This document shows positions 1 through 8,356 of a DNA stretch of 64,000 bases, piece by piece. The notes below the pieces were generated by a model, which worked only from the letters and a program-made list of their open reading frames with translations, ran no database searches and was not told where the DNA came from. Numbering within the stretch: position 1 is the first letter of the stretch; each line of letters opens with the position of its first letter. The position numbers and the translations under genes are program-made. Location: NCBI GenBank assembly GCA_910589275.1, contig CAJUTH010000012.1, positions 9,940 to 73,939 of the forward strand. Direction: 5' to 3'. The stretch comes from an uncultured Dorea sp. (GTDB taxonomy: Bacteria > Bacillota > Clostridia > Lachnospirales > Lachnospiraceae).

Positions 1-76
1 ATCTCATACCATTTTCTAAACACCCAACGCTTCCTCCTCTCAAAATATAGACTCGCTCAAAAAGCAGAAACCGCCG

Positions 77-2647
77 CTATAATCCGGACATACTCCCGCT
101 GACTTCCTCGTACATCCGAAGCAGCCGGGCATGATTTTCCCTGACATATTCGATATACCCCTGTTTTGCGGCCAGTTCCAGAGTCTTTGCATGAGCCGAA
201 AGCTCTTCAGCCCCGATAGTCAGCGAAGTACTCTTCAGCGCATGAACTTTTACTGCATAATCCGTCCAGTTAGCCGCTTCATACAAGGAAATGATCTCCT
301 CTTTCTTAGCCGCGCTCTGAGCATGGAACATCCGCAGCATCTCCAGATAAAATTCTTCCTCTCCGCAGCAGTAATCCAGCCCCATCTTTATATTAATCCC
401 AGCTTTCTCAAGTTCGGCGTAAGGAACCGCCCCCGAAACTTCTCCAGCCTCCTCCTCTGCCGGAGTATTCTCCGAAATCGGTTCTTCCTCCGGTAACGTC
501 TCCTTTTTCAATGTCAAAGCAGCATCCGTTTCCGGTTCTTCTTCCGCCGCCAAAACAGCGTCTAATATCGGCTCTTCCTCCGACGATACGCCGTACTTGA
601 TACACTCCTCCGGCAGCACCCTGCGCAGCACTCTTTCCAATACGGAACGCTCAATAGGCTTCGGAATAAATTCCGTAAACCCCTCAATTCGGAACATTTC
701 CCTTGCACCGCTTATCGTATTAGCAGTCAGAGCAATCACCGGCAGATCTTTATAGATTCCATTATTCATTTCACGGATAAATCTCAGCGTTTCCACTCCA
801 TCAAATCCTGGCATCATATGATCCAAGAAAATAATATCATACTCCGCCGTCTGGCACTTCTCTACTGCCTCCCGGCCGCTCAGACAAGTATCTACCTCGA
901 TTCCATAGCTTCCCAAAACTCCCTTAGCTACCACTAGGTTCATCTCTTCGTCATCCACCGTCAGAGCCCGGACTCCTTCGCAGGAGAATGGCTTACGTCC
1001 CGACGCCTGCGCATCCTCAAACCCATTTTCCCACGCCTCGCCGTTCAATAAATTCGCAACGGAAAGAGCGGAAAACGGCTTATGTATTGTCATGAGCCTG
1101 CTGTCCCTGCTCAAGCTGTATTCTCTCTCCGCAATTAATACCACCCGGAGAGAATCCGCCAGTTCCTCATAATAGGAAGGATTTTCTTCATATTCATTCT
1201 GCGCGATAAATACATGAGTCAGCTTATAGGTACGCTGCAGCTTCTGAAGCCCATCAAAATTGTGAGCCTGATAACCCTCAATGCCAAGACCTTCCACCAG
1301 ACTCACGATCAGCTTGTCATAATAGCCTCTTACCTCGTCGCAGCTATATTTCTCCGGACGGAAATAACACGCAATGCAGAATTCGTTCGCATTGGGAAGC
1401 AAGATGCAGGGCGTATCGTCCGCCACTCCCTGCGGAATCACAATATGCGCATGCAGCCCTTCCATTCCTTTGCTTTCAAAATGAACAAAACCACCCATGG
1501 CATGAAGAAGCCCTCTGGCAATGGGGATTCCCAGACCCAGTCCTCCCGCAAACCGGCTGCTGCCGGAATCCGCCTGATAGAAATCATCATAAATCTGTGT
1601 AAGCTGCGAATCTGTCATACCTATCCCGGTGTCATAAATGTCAATGATCAAATTAATCCCATAGCTCTCCTGCCGGAACTCGATACAGACATTGATCCCG
1701 CCTTCCTCTGTAAATTTGATCGCATTTTCCAGAATGATCTTCAATACATGAGAAATCTTTTCCGCATCCCCTATTAGAACCGCCGGCGTCTTCGGATTGA
1801 TATCAAATACCATCTCAAGCTGATACCGGCTGCCCTGGATGGCCGTCATCGTGATCATGTCGTTTAGCACCGATGTAATCATGTATTCTTCCCTTGTGGG
1901 TATCAGTGTTCCTTCGGAAATCTCCGTATAATCCAGCATGTTGTTGATCTGATTGGACAAACGTTTCCCCGCCAGTTGAATTGACTGCATATCTGTCCGT
2001 ATTTCTGGTGTAATCTCCTTTCCCAGCGTTACCTCGCTGATCCCCAGCACCATGTTGATAGGCGTCCTCAGCTCATGGGACACGTTGGATAAAAATTCTG
2101 CATTCTGCCGCCCGGCTTTCTCTAACTCCGCAAAAGCCGTGTCGTACCTTCTTCTGTCCGCTTTCCTCCTGTCAATCCGGTATCTTGCGATTGCCACGGC
2201 TCCAAACATCACGGTAAGCCCCAGCATTAGCTGCACCATTTCCCCAAATTCCATGTGATAGTGAATCGTATGAAGGAACACAAAATGGTACAGAAGTACC
2301 AGCATATACAAGGCGGCTGTCATATACAACAGCCGCTTCCTGTCAAACATAGAAAAAACCAGAATCATCATACAAACTACTGCCGGTATATCATAAAGAC
2401 TGATGCTGTGTACGCCGAAGAAAAAGAATTCCGTCATCATCACCCCAGCGCACAGATTCTCGTAAATCAGCTCCGTACCAATATTTCCGATATGAAGACA
2501 CCACACGCTAAAACAACCGGCCATTACCAGCGGCACCATCCACGGCTCCCATAACAGCGCCGCCGTAATCACAATCAGCGTTACGCTGAACACACTGACA
2601 ATAACTGCAAGAAGCAGATGCATGCTGGTCTGCTCTTCTGTTCTCAT
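77..2647 (-). CDS. Hybrid sensor histidine kinase with receiver and HPt domains
   Basis: Membrane-bound hybrid sensor kinase of 856 residues. The first ~155 residues contain about six hydrophobic segments and no obvious extracellular sensor domain, so the signal is probably sensed in or near the membrane. A HisKA box follows with the phospho-accepting His at 191 in SHELRTP. The HATPase has the N box around 307-312 and glycine boxes DTGIGM and GGLGLG (339-373). A degenerate receiver-like stretch spans ~410-540, and a good receiver has its Asp at 609 in FLDHMMPG. After an acidic Glu/Pro/Ala linker (~685-740) comes an HPt domain with His 802 in HALKST. The start overlaps the upstream receiver gene by 4 bp (ATGA) and has a GAGGA ribosome site, so the two genes are translationally coupled. 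Phosphate probably passes H191, D609, H802. The signal is unknown. Confidence 0.9.
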   Translation of the reverse strand: MRTEEQTSMHLLLAVIVSVFSVTLIVITAALLWEPWMVPLVMAGCFSVWCLHIGNIGTELIYENLCAGVMMTEFFFFGVHSISLYDIPAVVCMMILVFSMFDRKRLLYMTAALYMLVLLYHFVFLHTIHYHMEFGEMVQLMLGLTVMFGAVAIARYRIDRRKADRRRYDTAFAELEKAGRQNAEFLSNVSHELRTPINMVLGISEVTLGKEITPEIRTDMQSIQLAGKRLSNQINNMLDYTEISEGTLIPTREEYMITSVLNDMITMTAIQGSRYQLEMVFDINPKTPAVLIGDAEKISHVLKIILENAIKFTEEGGINVCIEFRQESYGINLIIDIYDTGIGMTDSQLTQIYDDFYQADSGSSRFAGGLGLGIPIARGLLHAMGGFVHFESKGMEGLHAHIVIPQGVADDTPCILLPNANEFCIACYFRPEKYSCDEVRGYYDKLIVSLVEGLGIEGYQAHNFDGLQKLQRTYKLTHVFIAQNEYEENPSYYEELADSLRVVLIAEREYSLSRDSRLMTIHKPFSALSVANLLNGEAWENGFEDAQASGRKPFSCEGVRALTVDDEEMNLVVAKGVLGSYGIEVDTCLSGREAVEKCQTAEYDIIFLDHMMPGFDGVETLRFIREMNNGIYKDLPVIALTANTISGAREMFRIEGFTEFIPKPIERSVLERVLRRVLPEECIKYGVSSEEEPILDAVLAAEEEPETDAALTLKKETLPEEEPISENTPAEEEAGEVSGAVPYAELEKAGINIKMGLDYCCGEEEFYLEMLRMFHAQSAAKKEEIISLYEAANWTDYAVKVHALKSTSLTIGAEELSAHAKTLELAAKQGYIEYVRENHARLLRMYEEVSGSMSGL

Positions 2648-3006
2648 GATTCCTCAAACTCCTTCGCAACCCGTTTCAGCAATTCCTGCGGATAATACGG
2701 TTTCTTTAAATAGTTAGCTGCCCCCAGCTTGATAGCGCTGCGCACGTCATCCTCAAATCCCGACGCCGTCAAGAAAATCACAGGAACGTCTATTGATAAT
2801 TCCTTCATATGTTCAAACGTCTCCATACCGTCCATACCCGGCATGGCAATATCCAGAAGAACCAAGTCTATATTTTCGCTTTTTAGCTTCTTCAGCGCCT
2901 CTTCCCCCGATTCCGCAAAAAGCACATTATAATGCTCTCTGAGAATCATCTTTGTCCTCGTCAAATTCATTGAGTCATCATCCACTACTAAGATACGTTT
3001 CTGCAT
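2644..3006 (-). CDS. Stand-alone response regulator receiver (CheY-like)
   Basis: A 120-residue single receiver domain with nothing attached. It shows the acidic pair DDD at 9-11, the phospho-acceptor Asp at 52 in LLDIAMPGMDG, the conserved Thr in FLTAS and Lys in KKPYYP. With no DNA-binding or enzymatic output domain, it must act by protein contact or as a relay intermediate. It is the first gene of a two-gene operon and overlaps the hybrid kinase by 4 bp, so it is most likely the partner of the HPt domain (His 802) encoded downstream. It could equally be a phosphate sink. Confidence 0.9.
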   Translation of the reverse strand: MQKRILVVDDDSMNLTRTKMILREHYNVLFAESGEEALKKLKSENIDLVLLDIAMPGMDGMETFEHMKELSIDVPVIFLTASGFEDDVRSAIKLGAANYLKKPYYPQELLKRVAKEFEES

Positions 3007-3198
3007 ACTGTTACCTCCTGTTTACTTCAAGGGGGATTCCCCGGATCCCCGCATGACAATATTTTAAACTATAATACAGGTAAAATCAAGAATTAACGCC
3101 GGATAAAAGAAAGAGACTGCCTCCCAGGTTGTTATTATTCTCTTCGTTCACAGCAGCTCTCACAAATGCAAAATACTGTATGAACTGTAACCCTCTGT

Positions 3199-4215
3199 TT
3201 ACCAGGCATCCTGCGAACAGTGATAATCCCGATATGCTTGCAGTACCTTTGTATACTGCAGTGTTTTTTCTCCCACAAGCTTTGAAGCTCCCAGCGGATA
3301 CTTATCCGGCAGGATTTCTGCCGCCGCTTCCGGCTCCCAGTAAAAGACGCCGGACTCATCCTGATCCTTTAGTTCTTCTAACGCCCTGATGCAGTCCGCC
3401 ACGATCTGGTAACTGCCTTCCTCGTCATAATCCAGCCCGCCTACCTCGGCGATCATAACAGGCTTATGGTAACGCTTCTTATATTCCTTTAATTTTGCCG
3501 CCAGCTTACCACTATCGCTCTCAAATTTCTCCCAGTAAGGGTAATAGGAAAAGCCTAAGATATCCGTCTTCCCTCCCCGGGCAAAGAAATTTTCCAGAAA
3601 CGGCAGGCACTGTACATCATCCATCACGGAGGCCAGATGGGTAATCACCCGGCAGTCCGGGCAGACTTCTTTCACAGCGTCATAACCTGCATTCAGAAGC
3701 CGCACCAACTGCTCCGGCTCCTTCTTTAAGTCTCCCGCCGGACGCATCATGCCATTGTTTATCTCGTTACCCACCTGAACCCAGTCCGGGCAAACGCCGT
3801 GATCACGGAGAAGTTCCATGACATTCCTAGTATGCTCCGCGGCCAGTCTTTCCAGTTCCCAGCCGCTCTTTCCCTTCCAAGCCTCCGGCATATCTTGAAA
3901 TTCCGGATCTGCAAAATGATCGCTGTAATGAAAATCCAGCATCCATCTCATCCCCTGCGCTTTTGCACGCTCCGCCATGGCAAGCGCCCCGTTCCTGTCA
4001 CAAAATCCCAGTAAACACCGCACATCCGGCCGTTTCTGCCAGACCGCCTCCTTCGGAGGGTCTACAAATACCCGCAAACGAACTGCATTCGCGCCCAGCT
4101 CCTTAGACGCGGTAAAGATATCCGTTTCCCCGCCCCGCTCATCCATCCAATGATATCCCATAGCCTCTAGCTGGCTCGTCCAGCCTAAATCTACGCCATA
4201 AATCATCCTCTTCAT
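3199..4215 (-). CDS. Arabinogalactan endo-beta-1,4-galactanase, GH53, cytoplasmic
   Basis: A 338-residue glycoside hydrolase family 53 enzyme that cleaves beta-1,4-galactan or galacto-oligosaccharides. The TIM barrel spans the whole protein. The expected acid/base Glu is E151 in VQVGNEINNG and the nucleophile is E257 in MIAEVGG, followed by the family-typical FYWEPEA near 293. Secreted GH53 enzymes carry a signal peptide, but this one starts directly with the barrel (MKRMIYGVDLGW), so it is probably cytoplasmic and acts on imported oligosaccharides. The start has GAGGG four bases upstream. It is the last gene of the leftward locus, after the binding protein, permeases, unknown enzyme and zinc-ribbon gene. 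Confidence 0.9.
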   Translation of the reverse strand: MKRMIYGVDLGWTSQLEAMGYHWMDERGGETDIFTASKELGANAVRLRVFVDPPKEAVWQKRPDVRCLLGFCDRNGALAMAERAKAQGMRWMLDFHYSDHFADPEFQDMPEAWKGKSGWELERLAAEHTRNVMELLRDHGVCPDWVQVGNEINNGMMRPAGDLKKEPEQLVRLLNAGYDAVKEVCPDCRVITHLASVMDDVQCLPFLENFFARGGKTDILGFSYYPYWEKFESDSGKLAAKLKEYKKRYHKPVMIAEVGGLDYDEEGSYQIVADCIRALEELKDQDESGVFYWEPEAAAEILPDKYPLGASKLVGEKTLQYTKVLQAYRDYHCSQDAW

Positions 4216-4299
4216 CTGCCCTCTCCCATTACTTACAAATTATAAATCACATAATTTTAAGTAAACAACGCATACTGCCTGTTCCACGCAGGTAGGATT

Positions 4300-4518
4300 C
4301 TAATCAAAATCAAACTTGGTAAACCTCTGGTACATTGCCCCATATTTCGTCCTTACCATCTCGTTTCCTTCCAGCACGTCCGCTTCCTTTCCGGTATACT
4401 GGCAGCGCAGACAGTAATACTCGTCCTTTTCCTTATCGTAAAACATATCGATATCCAGATCCCGCATAAAGCAGGCCGGGCATCTGTAATTTAATCTGCC
4501 TTTTCCAGCTTGAGCCAT
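4300..4518 (-). CDS. Small zinc-ribbon protein in the galactan operon
   Basis: A 72-residue protein with two CxxC knuckles (CPAC near residue 14 and CLRC near 37), as in a zinc ribbon. No other domain is seen; the C-terminus is aromatic and charged. It begins 27 bases inside the end of the preceding enzyme gene in another frame, with a strong AAAGGAGG about 11 bases ahead of the ATG, so it is coupled to that gene. I do not recognise the family. It could be a nucleic-acid-binding accessory or a metal-binding stabiliser. The function is unknown, but the ribosome site and Cys spacing support a real gene. Confidence 0.7.
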   Translation of the reverse strand: MAQAGKGRLNYRCPACFMRDLDIDMFYDKEKDEYYCLRCQYTGKEADVLEGNEMVRTKYGAMYQRFTKFDFD

Positions 4519-6323
4519 GTCGCAAAGACCTCCTTTTCTGAAACCTGCTTCTTATACCCCAGCGTAAACATCGGAGAAAACGCATAGCCCTCCCGGACAT
4601 AGCCTTCTGCGCCTTCCGAAGCTCTCATAGATACCTTCGTCTCAATTGCGGGAATTACTGCAGAAACTTCCTCTGCATCCGCAAGACTCTCCTCCCTGCA
4701 CCGGTACTCATATACAATCTCCTTCGGCTGGCTGCCCTCGCAGCGAAGACGGATACCGCTCATATCCTCCGGGTATTCGGTGGTTCCGTAGCAGGCAACC
4801 ATATATTCGTTGATCTCAACCTTCGCGTCCGGCCTGCTCATTTCCAGAATCTCGCGTTCGATACGGATGGTTCCTTCCCCTTCCGCGAAATACAGTCTGG
4901 TCTGCAATTTCACCGTCAGATCATAGAATTCGATGTCCACCGGATCCAGCGTCAGAACTCTTACATTTCCTTCCTGTGAGAAATGAGCCTTGGTACGGCA
5001 CAGGCACAGATCTACTTCCTCTCTCTGATAGCAGATCTTGGCGCTTCGGATGGTTCCTTCCCCGGCATAATGGGTAAAATATCCGGCCCGGTATTTTTCT
5101 TGGATCAGGAATGGATAGGACGCGTCCTGTACATGCTTCGTCCCGATTCCTACCTCCCATTTCAGCTTTGCCGCATAAGGGCGCAGATCAAAGATTGCTC
5201 CGCCTTGGTCCATATTCACGCCCGCCCGCATAAAGGGATCGGTATACCAGAACAACTGCTTGTCAGAGCCGTAGAGAATATCCCTCCACAGGGCGCACTC
5301 CGGCTCTGTATAGGACTTCTTCTCCCGGTAATAGTCTGCAAATTCAGACATGGTCATATCGGTAAGCTTCCCTTCCTTCTTCAGGCTGCCATAGTACTTA
5401 CAGCCGTCAGAGTAGGATTTTAAGAGCAGCTCATAGGGCGCTTCCCAGCGTCCCATCTTATTCATCCAGCCGGGTCCCACAAACATCATATTATAGGCAT
5501 AGCCGTTGTTGTATTTCTCCTGCGCGCGGTACTGGTCGATCAAATTGTATAAGTAGGGGTATTCCCATGTCTTAGAATCGTAGATCATCCCCCGCAGCAC
5601 ATTCTGGGGATGGGTTCCGAAGTTCGAGCCGTTTCCGTCATAGCAGGCAAGCAGATCCCTAGAAAGATGGGGGATCGCAACGATTCCGGAATCCTCCGCC
5701 TCATTTGCCGCCGGAGCGTGGGTATTCTGTTTGGAGGGAATCCATGGCGCCCACGGGCCTCCGTCAAATAAGGTATACCATGAATTATTGCAGGTATGGT
5801 AGGCCTTCGGCCCCTCCTCCCAGCAGGTAGCGATCGCACACTTTATCATGGGATATCTTTCCTTAATATAATTGGTCAGCTCCGCGTCCATGTAATAGGA
5901 GCCCGTAGACTCCGGATAGAACCCGAACCGCTCATGGAATTTTGCGAATACATCGTCCACAATCCGCTTCTTGTCCTCCATAGCGAACATCCAGATACAA
6001 AAATCCTTTGTCTTATACTTATCCCTGAACTGCTCGCAGGGAAGCCCTAAGAGCGATAATGCAATCTCATCCCCGTATTTCTCATGGTCGTCCTTTGCGA
6101 TCTGCACCGCCTCGTCGTTAAAAAGCGCCGCATAGGTCATATGAATCGTAACCTTCAGGCCATTTTCATGCGCGATCCTCTGCTGCGTCTTGAAAATATC
6201 AAGGGATTCTGTCAACAGCTTTTTATTGCCGATATCCTCCTCCTTTCCATGACCGGTAACCGTAGCCGAATACTCCGGCACCATCTCCGGCCGGTGAATG
6301 ACATTCAGAATAAATTCACCCAT
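4491..6323 (-). CDS. Uncharacterised 610-residue protein, putative carbohydrate-active enzyme
   Basis: I do not recognise a named family with certainty. The N-terminal ~330 residues look like a TIM- or deacetylase-type barrel with many aromatic and acidic residues (for example GSYYMDAELTNY, ATCWEEGPKAY and GPWAPWIPSKQNTH), which suits sugar binding. The C-terminal ~250 residues read as beta-rich, as in accessory domains of glycosidases. The start is placed at the ATG at 6323, where AAAGGAGA lies 8 bases upstream; an in-frame TTG at 6344 is less likely. There is no signal peptide, so it is cytoplasmic. It sits between the ABC permeases and GH53 and is probably a glycosidase or related enzyme for the same oligosaccharide. 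It recalls the DUF3863/DUF3864 proteins of Bacteroides, but I cannot confirm that. Confidence 0.8.
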   Translation of the reverse strand: MGEFILNVIHRPEMVPEYSATVTGHGKEEDIGNKKLLTESLDIFKTQQRIAHENGLKVTIHMTYAALFNDEAVQIAKDDHEKYGDEIALSLLGLPCEQFRDKYKTKDFCIWMFAMEDKKRIVDDVFAKFHERFGFYPESTGSYYMDAELTNYIKERYPMIKCAIATCWEEGPKAYHTCNNSWYTLFDGGPWAPWIPSKQNTHAPAANEAEDSGIVAIPHLSRDLLACYDGNGSNFGTHPQNVLRGMIYDSKTWEYPYLYNLIDQYRAQEKYNNGYAYNMMFVGPGWMNKMGRWEAPYELLLKSYSDGCKYYGSLKKEGKLTDMTMSEFADYYREKKSYTEPECALWRDILYGSDKQLFWYTDPFMRAGVNMDQGGAIFDLRPYAAKLKWEVGIGTKHVQDASYPFLIQEKYRAGYFTHYAGEGTIRSAKICYQREEVDLCLCRTKAHFSQEGNVRVLTLDPVDIEFYDLTVKLQTRLYFAEGEGTIRIEREILEMSRPDAKVEINEYMVACYGTTEYPEDMSGIRLRCEGSQPKEIVYEYRCREESLADAEEVSAVIPAIETKVSMRASEGAEGYVREGYAFSPMFTLGYKKQVSEKEVFATWLKLEKAD

Positions 6324-6433
6324 CCTTACGTCTCCTTTCCGCAATGAAATCTATGATGCATCATTCTTTTCACAGAACTCCCGCCAGCCTGAAGCCTTTC
6401 GGCATGGCAGGATCTTTTGTGAACCACATAAAA

Positions 6434-6474
6434 ATCCGGCATCCCAGCACAAATAACTGCAAGGGATGCCGGAT
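6434..6474 (-). terminator. Intra-operon terminator-like hairpin after the permeases
   Basis: A perfect 12-bp stem (ATCCGGCATCCC and its complement) with a 17-base loop, followed on the minus strand by a run of Ts. It lies between the second permease and the unknown enzyme gene, so it probably lets only part of the transcripts continue. Confidence 0.7.
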
Positions 6475-6549
6475 AAGCTCTTCTTACTATTTCAAGTTCA
6501 ACAGTGATATATCCGCCGTCTTTTTGGATCTTTATACCATAAGAGCCGA

Positions 6550-7380
6550 TTACTTCACCGCTCCGGTAATACCTTCCGCGAACTGCTTCTGCAATACGAA
6601 GAATACGATCATCGTCGGAACTGAACAGAACAATACGCCCAACATCAAAAGGCCATAGTCTGTGGTGTAACCAGCCGCCATGTTTGCGATCAGCATCGGC
6701 ATGGTCTGCGCATTGGTATCCGTCATAATTACCTTCGGCCACAGGTATGCGTTCCATGCATTCATAAAGGTGATAACTGCCGCCGCCGCGTAAGTAGACT
6801 TCATCATCGGCATATACATGCGGAAGAAAATCTGGATCTCTGTCAGTCCGTCAATCCGCGCCGCTTCCATAACGTCAACCGGGAAGTTTCTGGAATTCTG
6901 ACGGAACATCATGATCAAAAACGGCGTGGAGATTGCCGGAAGGATAAAGCCCCATACAGAGTTCAGTAAATTCATGCCTGCGATCATCTTAAACAAGGGG
7001 ATCATGGTGGCAACTCCCGGAATCATCATGGCAAGAAGCAGGATGGTAAATACCATATCCTTTTTCTTGTCATGGTAAAGTTCAAAGCCGAAACCTGCCA
7101 GCGAGCAGATCAGCAATGCAATAATCGTCTGTACAAACGCATACAGGAAAGAATTTCCCATAGCTCCCCATAAATTTTGTCCGCCTATCAGGTTCTGGAA
7201 ATTCACTCCCAGATTGCCGCCCGGCAGAATCCGTCCCTGAGCCACATCAAAGGATGTATTCGTTGCCGCGGAAATCATCCAATAAAATGGGAACACAGAA
7301 ATAAATGATACAATTGCCAGAAAAATATAAGTCGGAATTAACCGGCGCTGAATCATGCTTCTATTCTTTTTCTCAGTCAC
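6550..7380 (-). CDS. Carbohydrate ABC transporter permease, MalG/LplC type
   Basis: Inner-membrane permease of a carbohydrate-uptake (CUT1) ABC importer, 276 residues, with six predicted membrane spans. The EAA loop that contacts the ATPase appears as EAARIDGLTEIQIFFRMYMPMM. The start is set at the GTG at 7380, which has AGGTG 6 bases upstream; an in-frame GTG at 7389 and ATG at 7356 are alternatives. It overlaps the end of the first permease gene by 8 bp, implying coupled translation and a heterodimeric channel. No ATPase gene lies in the window, as is usual for CUT1 systems that share a general MsmK/MsiK-type ATPase encoded elsewhere. Confidence 0.92.
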   Translation of the reverse strand: MTEKKNRSMIQRRLIPTYIFLAIVSFISVFPFYWMISAATNTSFDVAQGRILPGGNLGVNFQNLIGGQNLWGAMGNSFLYAFVQTIIALLICSLAGFGFELYHDKKKDMVFTILLLAMMIPGVATMIPLFKMIAGMNLLNSVWGFILPAISTPFLIMMFRQNSRNFPVDVMEAARIDGLTEIQIFFRMYMPMMKSTYAAAAVITFMNAWNAYLWPKVIMTDTNAQTMPMLIANMAAGYTTDYGLLMLGVLFCSVPTMIVFFVLQKQFAEGITGAVK

Positions 7381-8272
7381 GCGTATCACCTACTTTCATA
7401 TTAATTAACGCCAGGACACCTACCATGATAAATACAAAGAACGCCATGGCGGTTGCATATCCAAAGTTCGCAACGCCGGTACCGAAGGTATTATTGTAAA
7501 TATAATGCGACATGGTAATGGTCGAGAACGCCGGACCGCCGTTGGTTAAGTTGATGGACTCGTCAAAGAGCTGCAAGGTACCGTTGATCGACATGATAAA
7601 GGTCATGATAATCGTCGGCTTCAAAAGCGGTACGGTAATTCCCCAGAAAGTCTTCCATCCGTTAGCGCCGTCAATCTTTGCAGCCTCATATACGGAATAT
7701 TCGATATTCTGCAGGCCGGCCAGATAAAACACCATGTTGTATCCGGTCCATCTCCAGATCAGCGCAATGATAATAACGGCTTTCGCGCTTGCCGGATTTC
7801 CAAGGAAATTATAATTGCTAGATAAGATCCCCAAATTTACAAGGATCGTATTGATCAAACCTTCCGTTGCAAATAAGGACTTAAAAATCAAAGAATAAGA
7901 AACCAGCGCCGTCGCACAGGGAAGGAATACGCAAGTACGGAAAAATCCCTTCAGCTTCAAATCTTTGTTATTCAAAAGCTGCGCCAGTAAAATGGCAAGC
8001 ACCAGCATAATCGGTACCTGAATCGCCAGATACAAAAACGTATTTCCTACGGAACGTAAGAAAAGCTGATCCGCAAACATTCTGGTATAATTGTAAAAAA
8101 TCGGGCTCGCCCACTGCATATTCGCGCTGGAGCCGGTCTTCAATGAAGTAATGAATGCGCTGATCATCGGCCAGAAGCTCATAACCGCGATCATCAGGGT
8201 TGCCGGAGCTAAGAATATCCAGCCGGCTCTTGACTGCTTCTGAAGCAGGCTCATTCCTTTTTTCTTTTCCAC
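7373..8272 (-). CDS. Carbohydrate ABC transporter permease, MalF/LplB type
   Basis: The 299-residue partner permease of the sugar importer, with six membrane spans starting at WIFLAPATLMIAVMSFW and the EAA motif EAAKIDGANGWKTFWGITVPLL. The start is a GTG preceded by GGGGGAAT. It is separated from the lipoprotein gene by a terminator-like hairpin and overlaps the second permease. It carries no periplasmic insertion like that of E. coli MalF, as expected in Gram-positives. Substrate is inferred from context as beta-galactosides or galactan oligomers. Confidence 0.92.
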   Translation of the reverse strand: MEKKKGMSLLQKQSRAGWIFLAPATLMIAVMSFWPMISAFITSLKTGSSANMQWASPIFYNYTRMFADQLFLRSVGNTFLYLAIQVPIMLVLAILLAQLLNNKDLKLKGFFRTCVFLPCATALVSYSLIFKSLFATEGLINTILVNLGILSSNYNFLGNPASAKAVIIIALIWRWTGYNMVFYLAGLQNIEYSVYEAAKIDGANGWKTFWGITVPLLKPTIIMTFIMSINGTLQLFDESINLTNGGPAFSTITMSHYIYNNTFGTGVANFGYATAMAFFVFIMVGVLALINMKVGDTRD

Positions 8273-8298
8273 TAGGATTCCCCCTTCTCAACAGAAAA

Positions 8299-8322
8299 GG
8301 GAAAACGGCAAACCGTTTTCCC
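8299..8322 (-). terminator. Hairpin between binding-protein and permease genes
   Basis: A GGGAAAACGG / CCGTTTTCCC stem with a four-base loop lies 35-58 bases after the binding-protein stop codon and is followed on the minus strand by TTTTC. Such hairpins commonly reduce permease mRNA relative to the abundant binding lipoprotein, either by leaky termination or by protecting the upstream mRNA end. The opposite strand has an even longer T run. Confidence 0.7.
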
Positions 8323-8356
8323 CGTTCGTTTTTTTTATTTTTAATTTTGACCGAAA

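Noticed and set aside
3038..3058. GC-rich GGGGAT...ATCCCC hairpin before the receiver gene
   Set aside because: Only a six-base stem, no riboswitch-like context and no T run, so no regulatory call was made.
6353..6364. Perfect 12-bp palindrome ATGATGCATCAT
   Set aside because: Short, not followed by a T run, and only once seen; it may be chance in the leader of the 610-residue protein gene.
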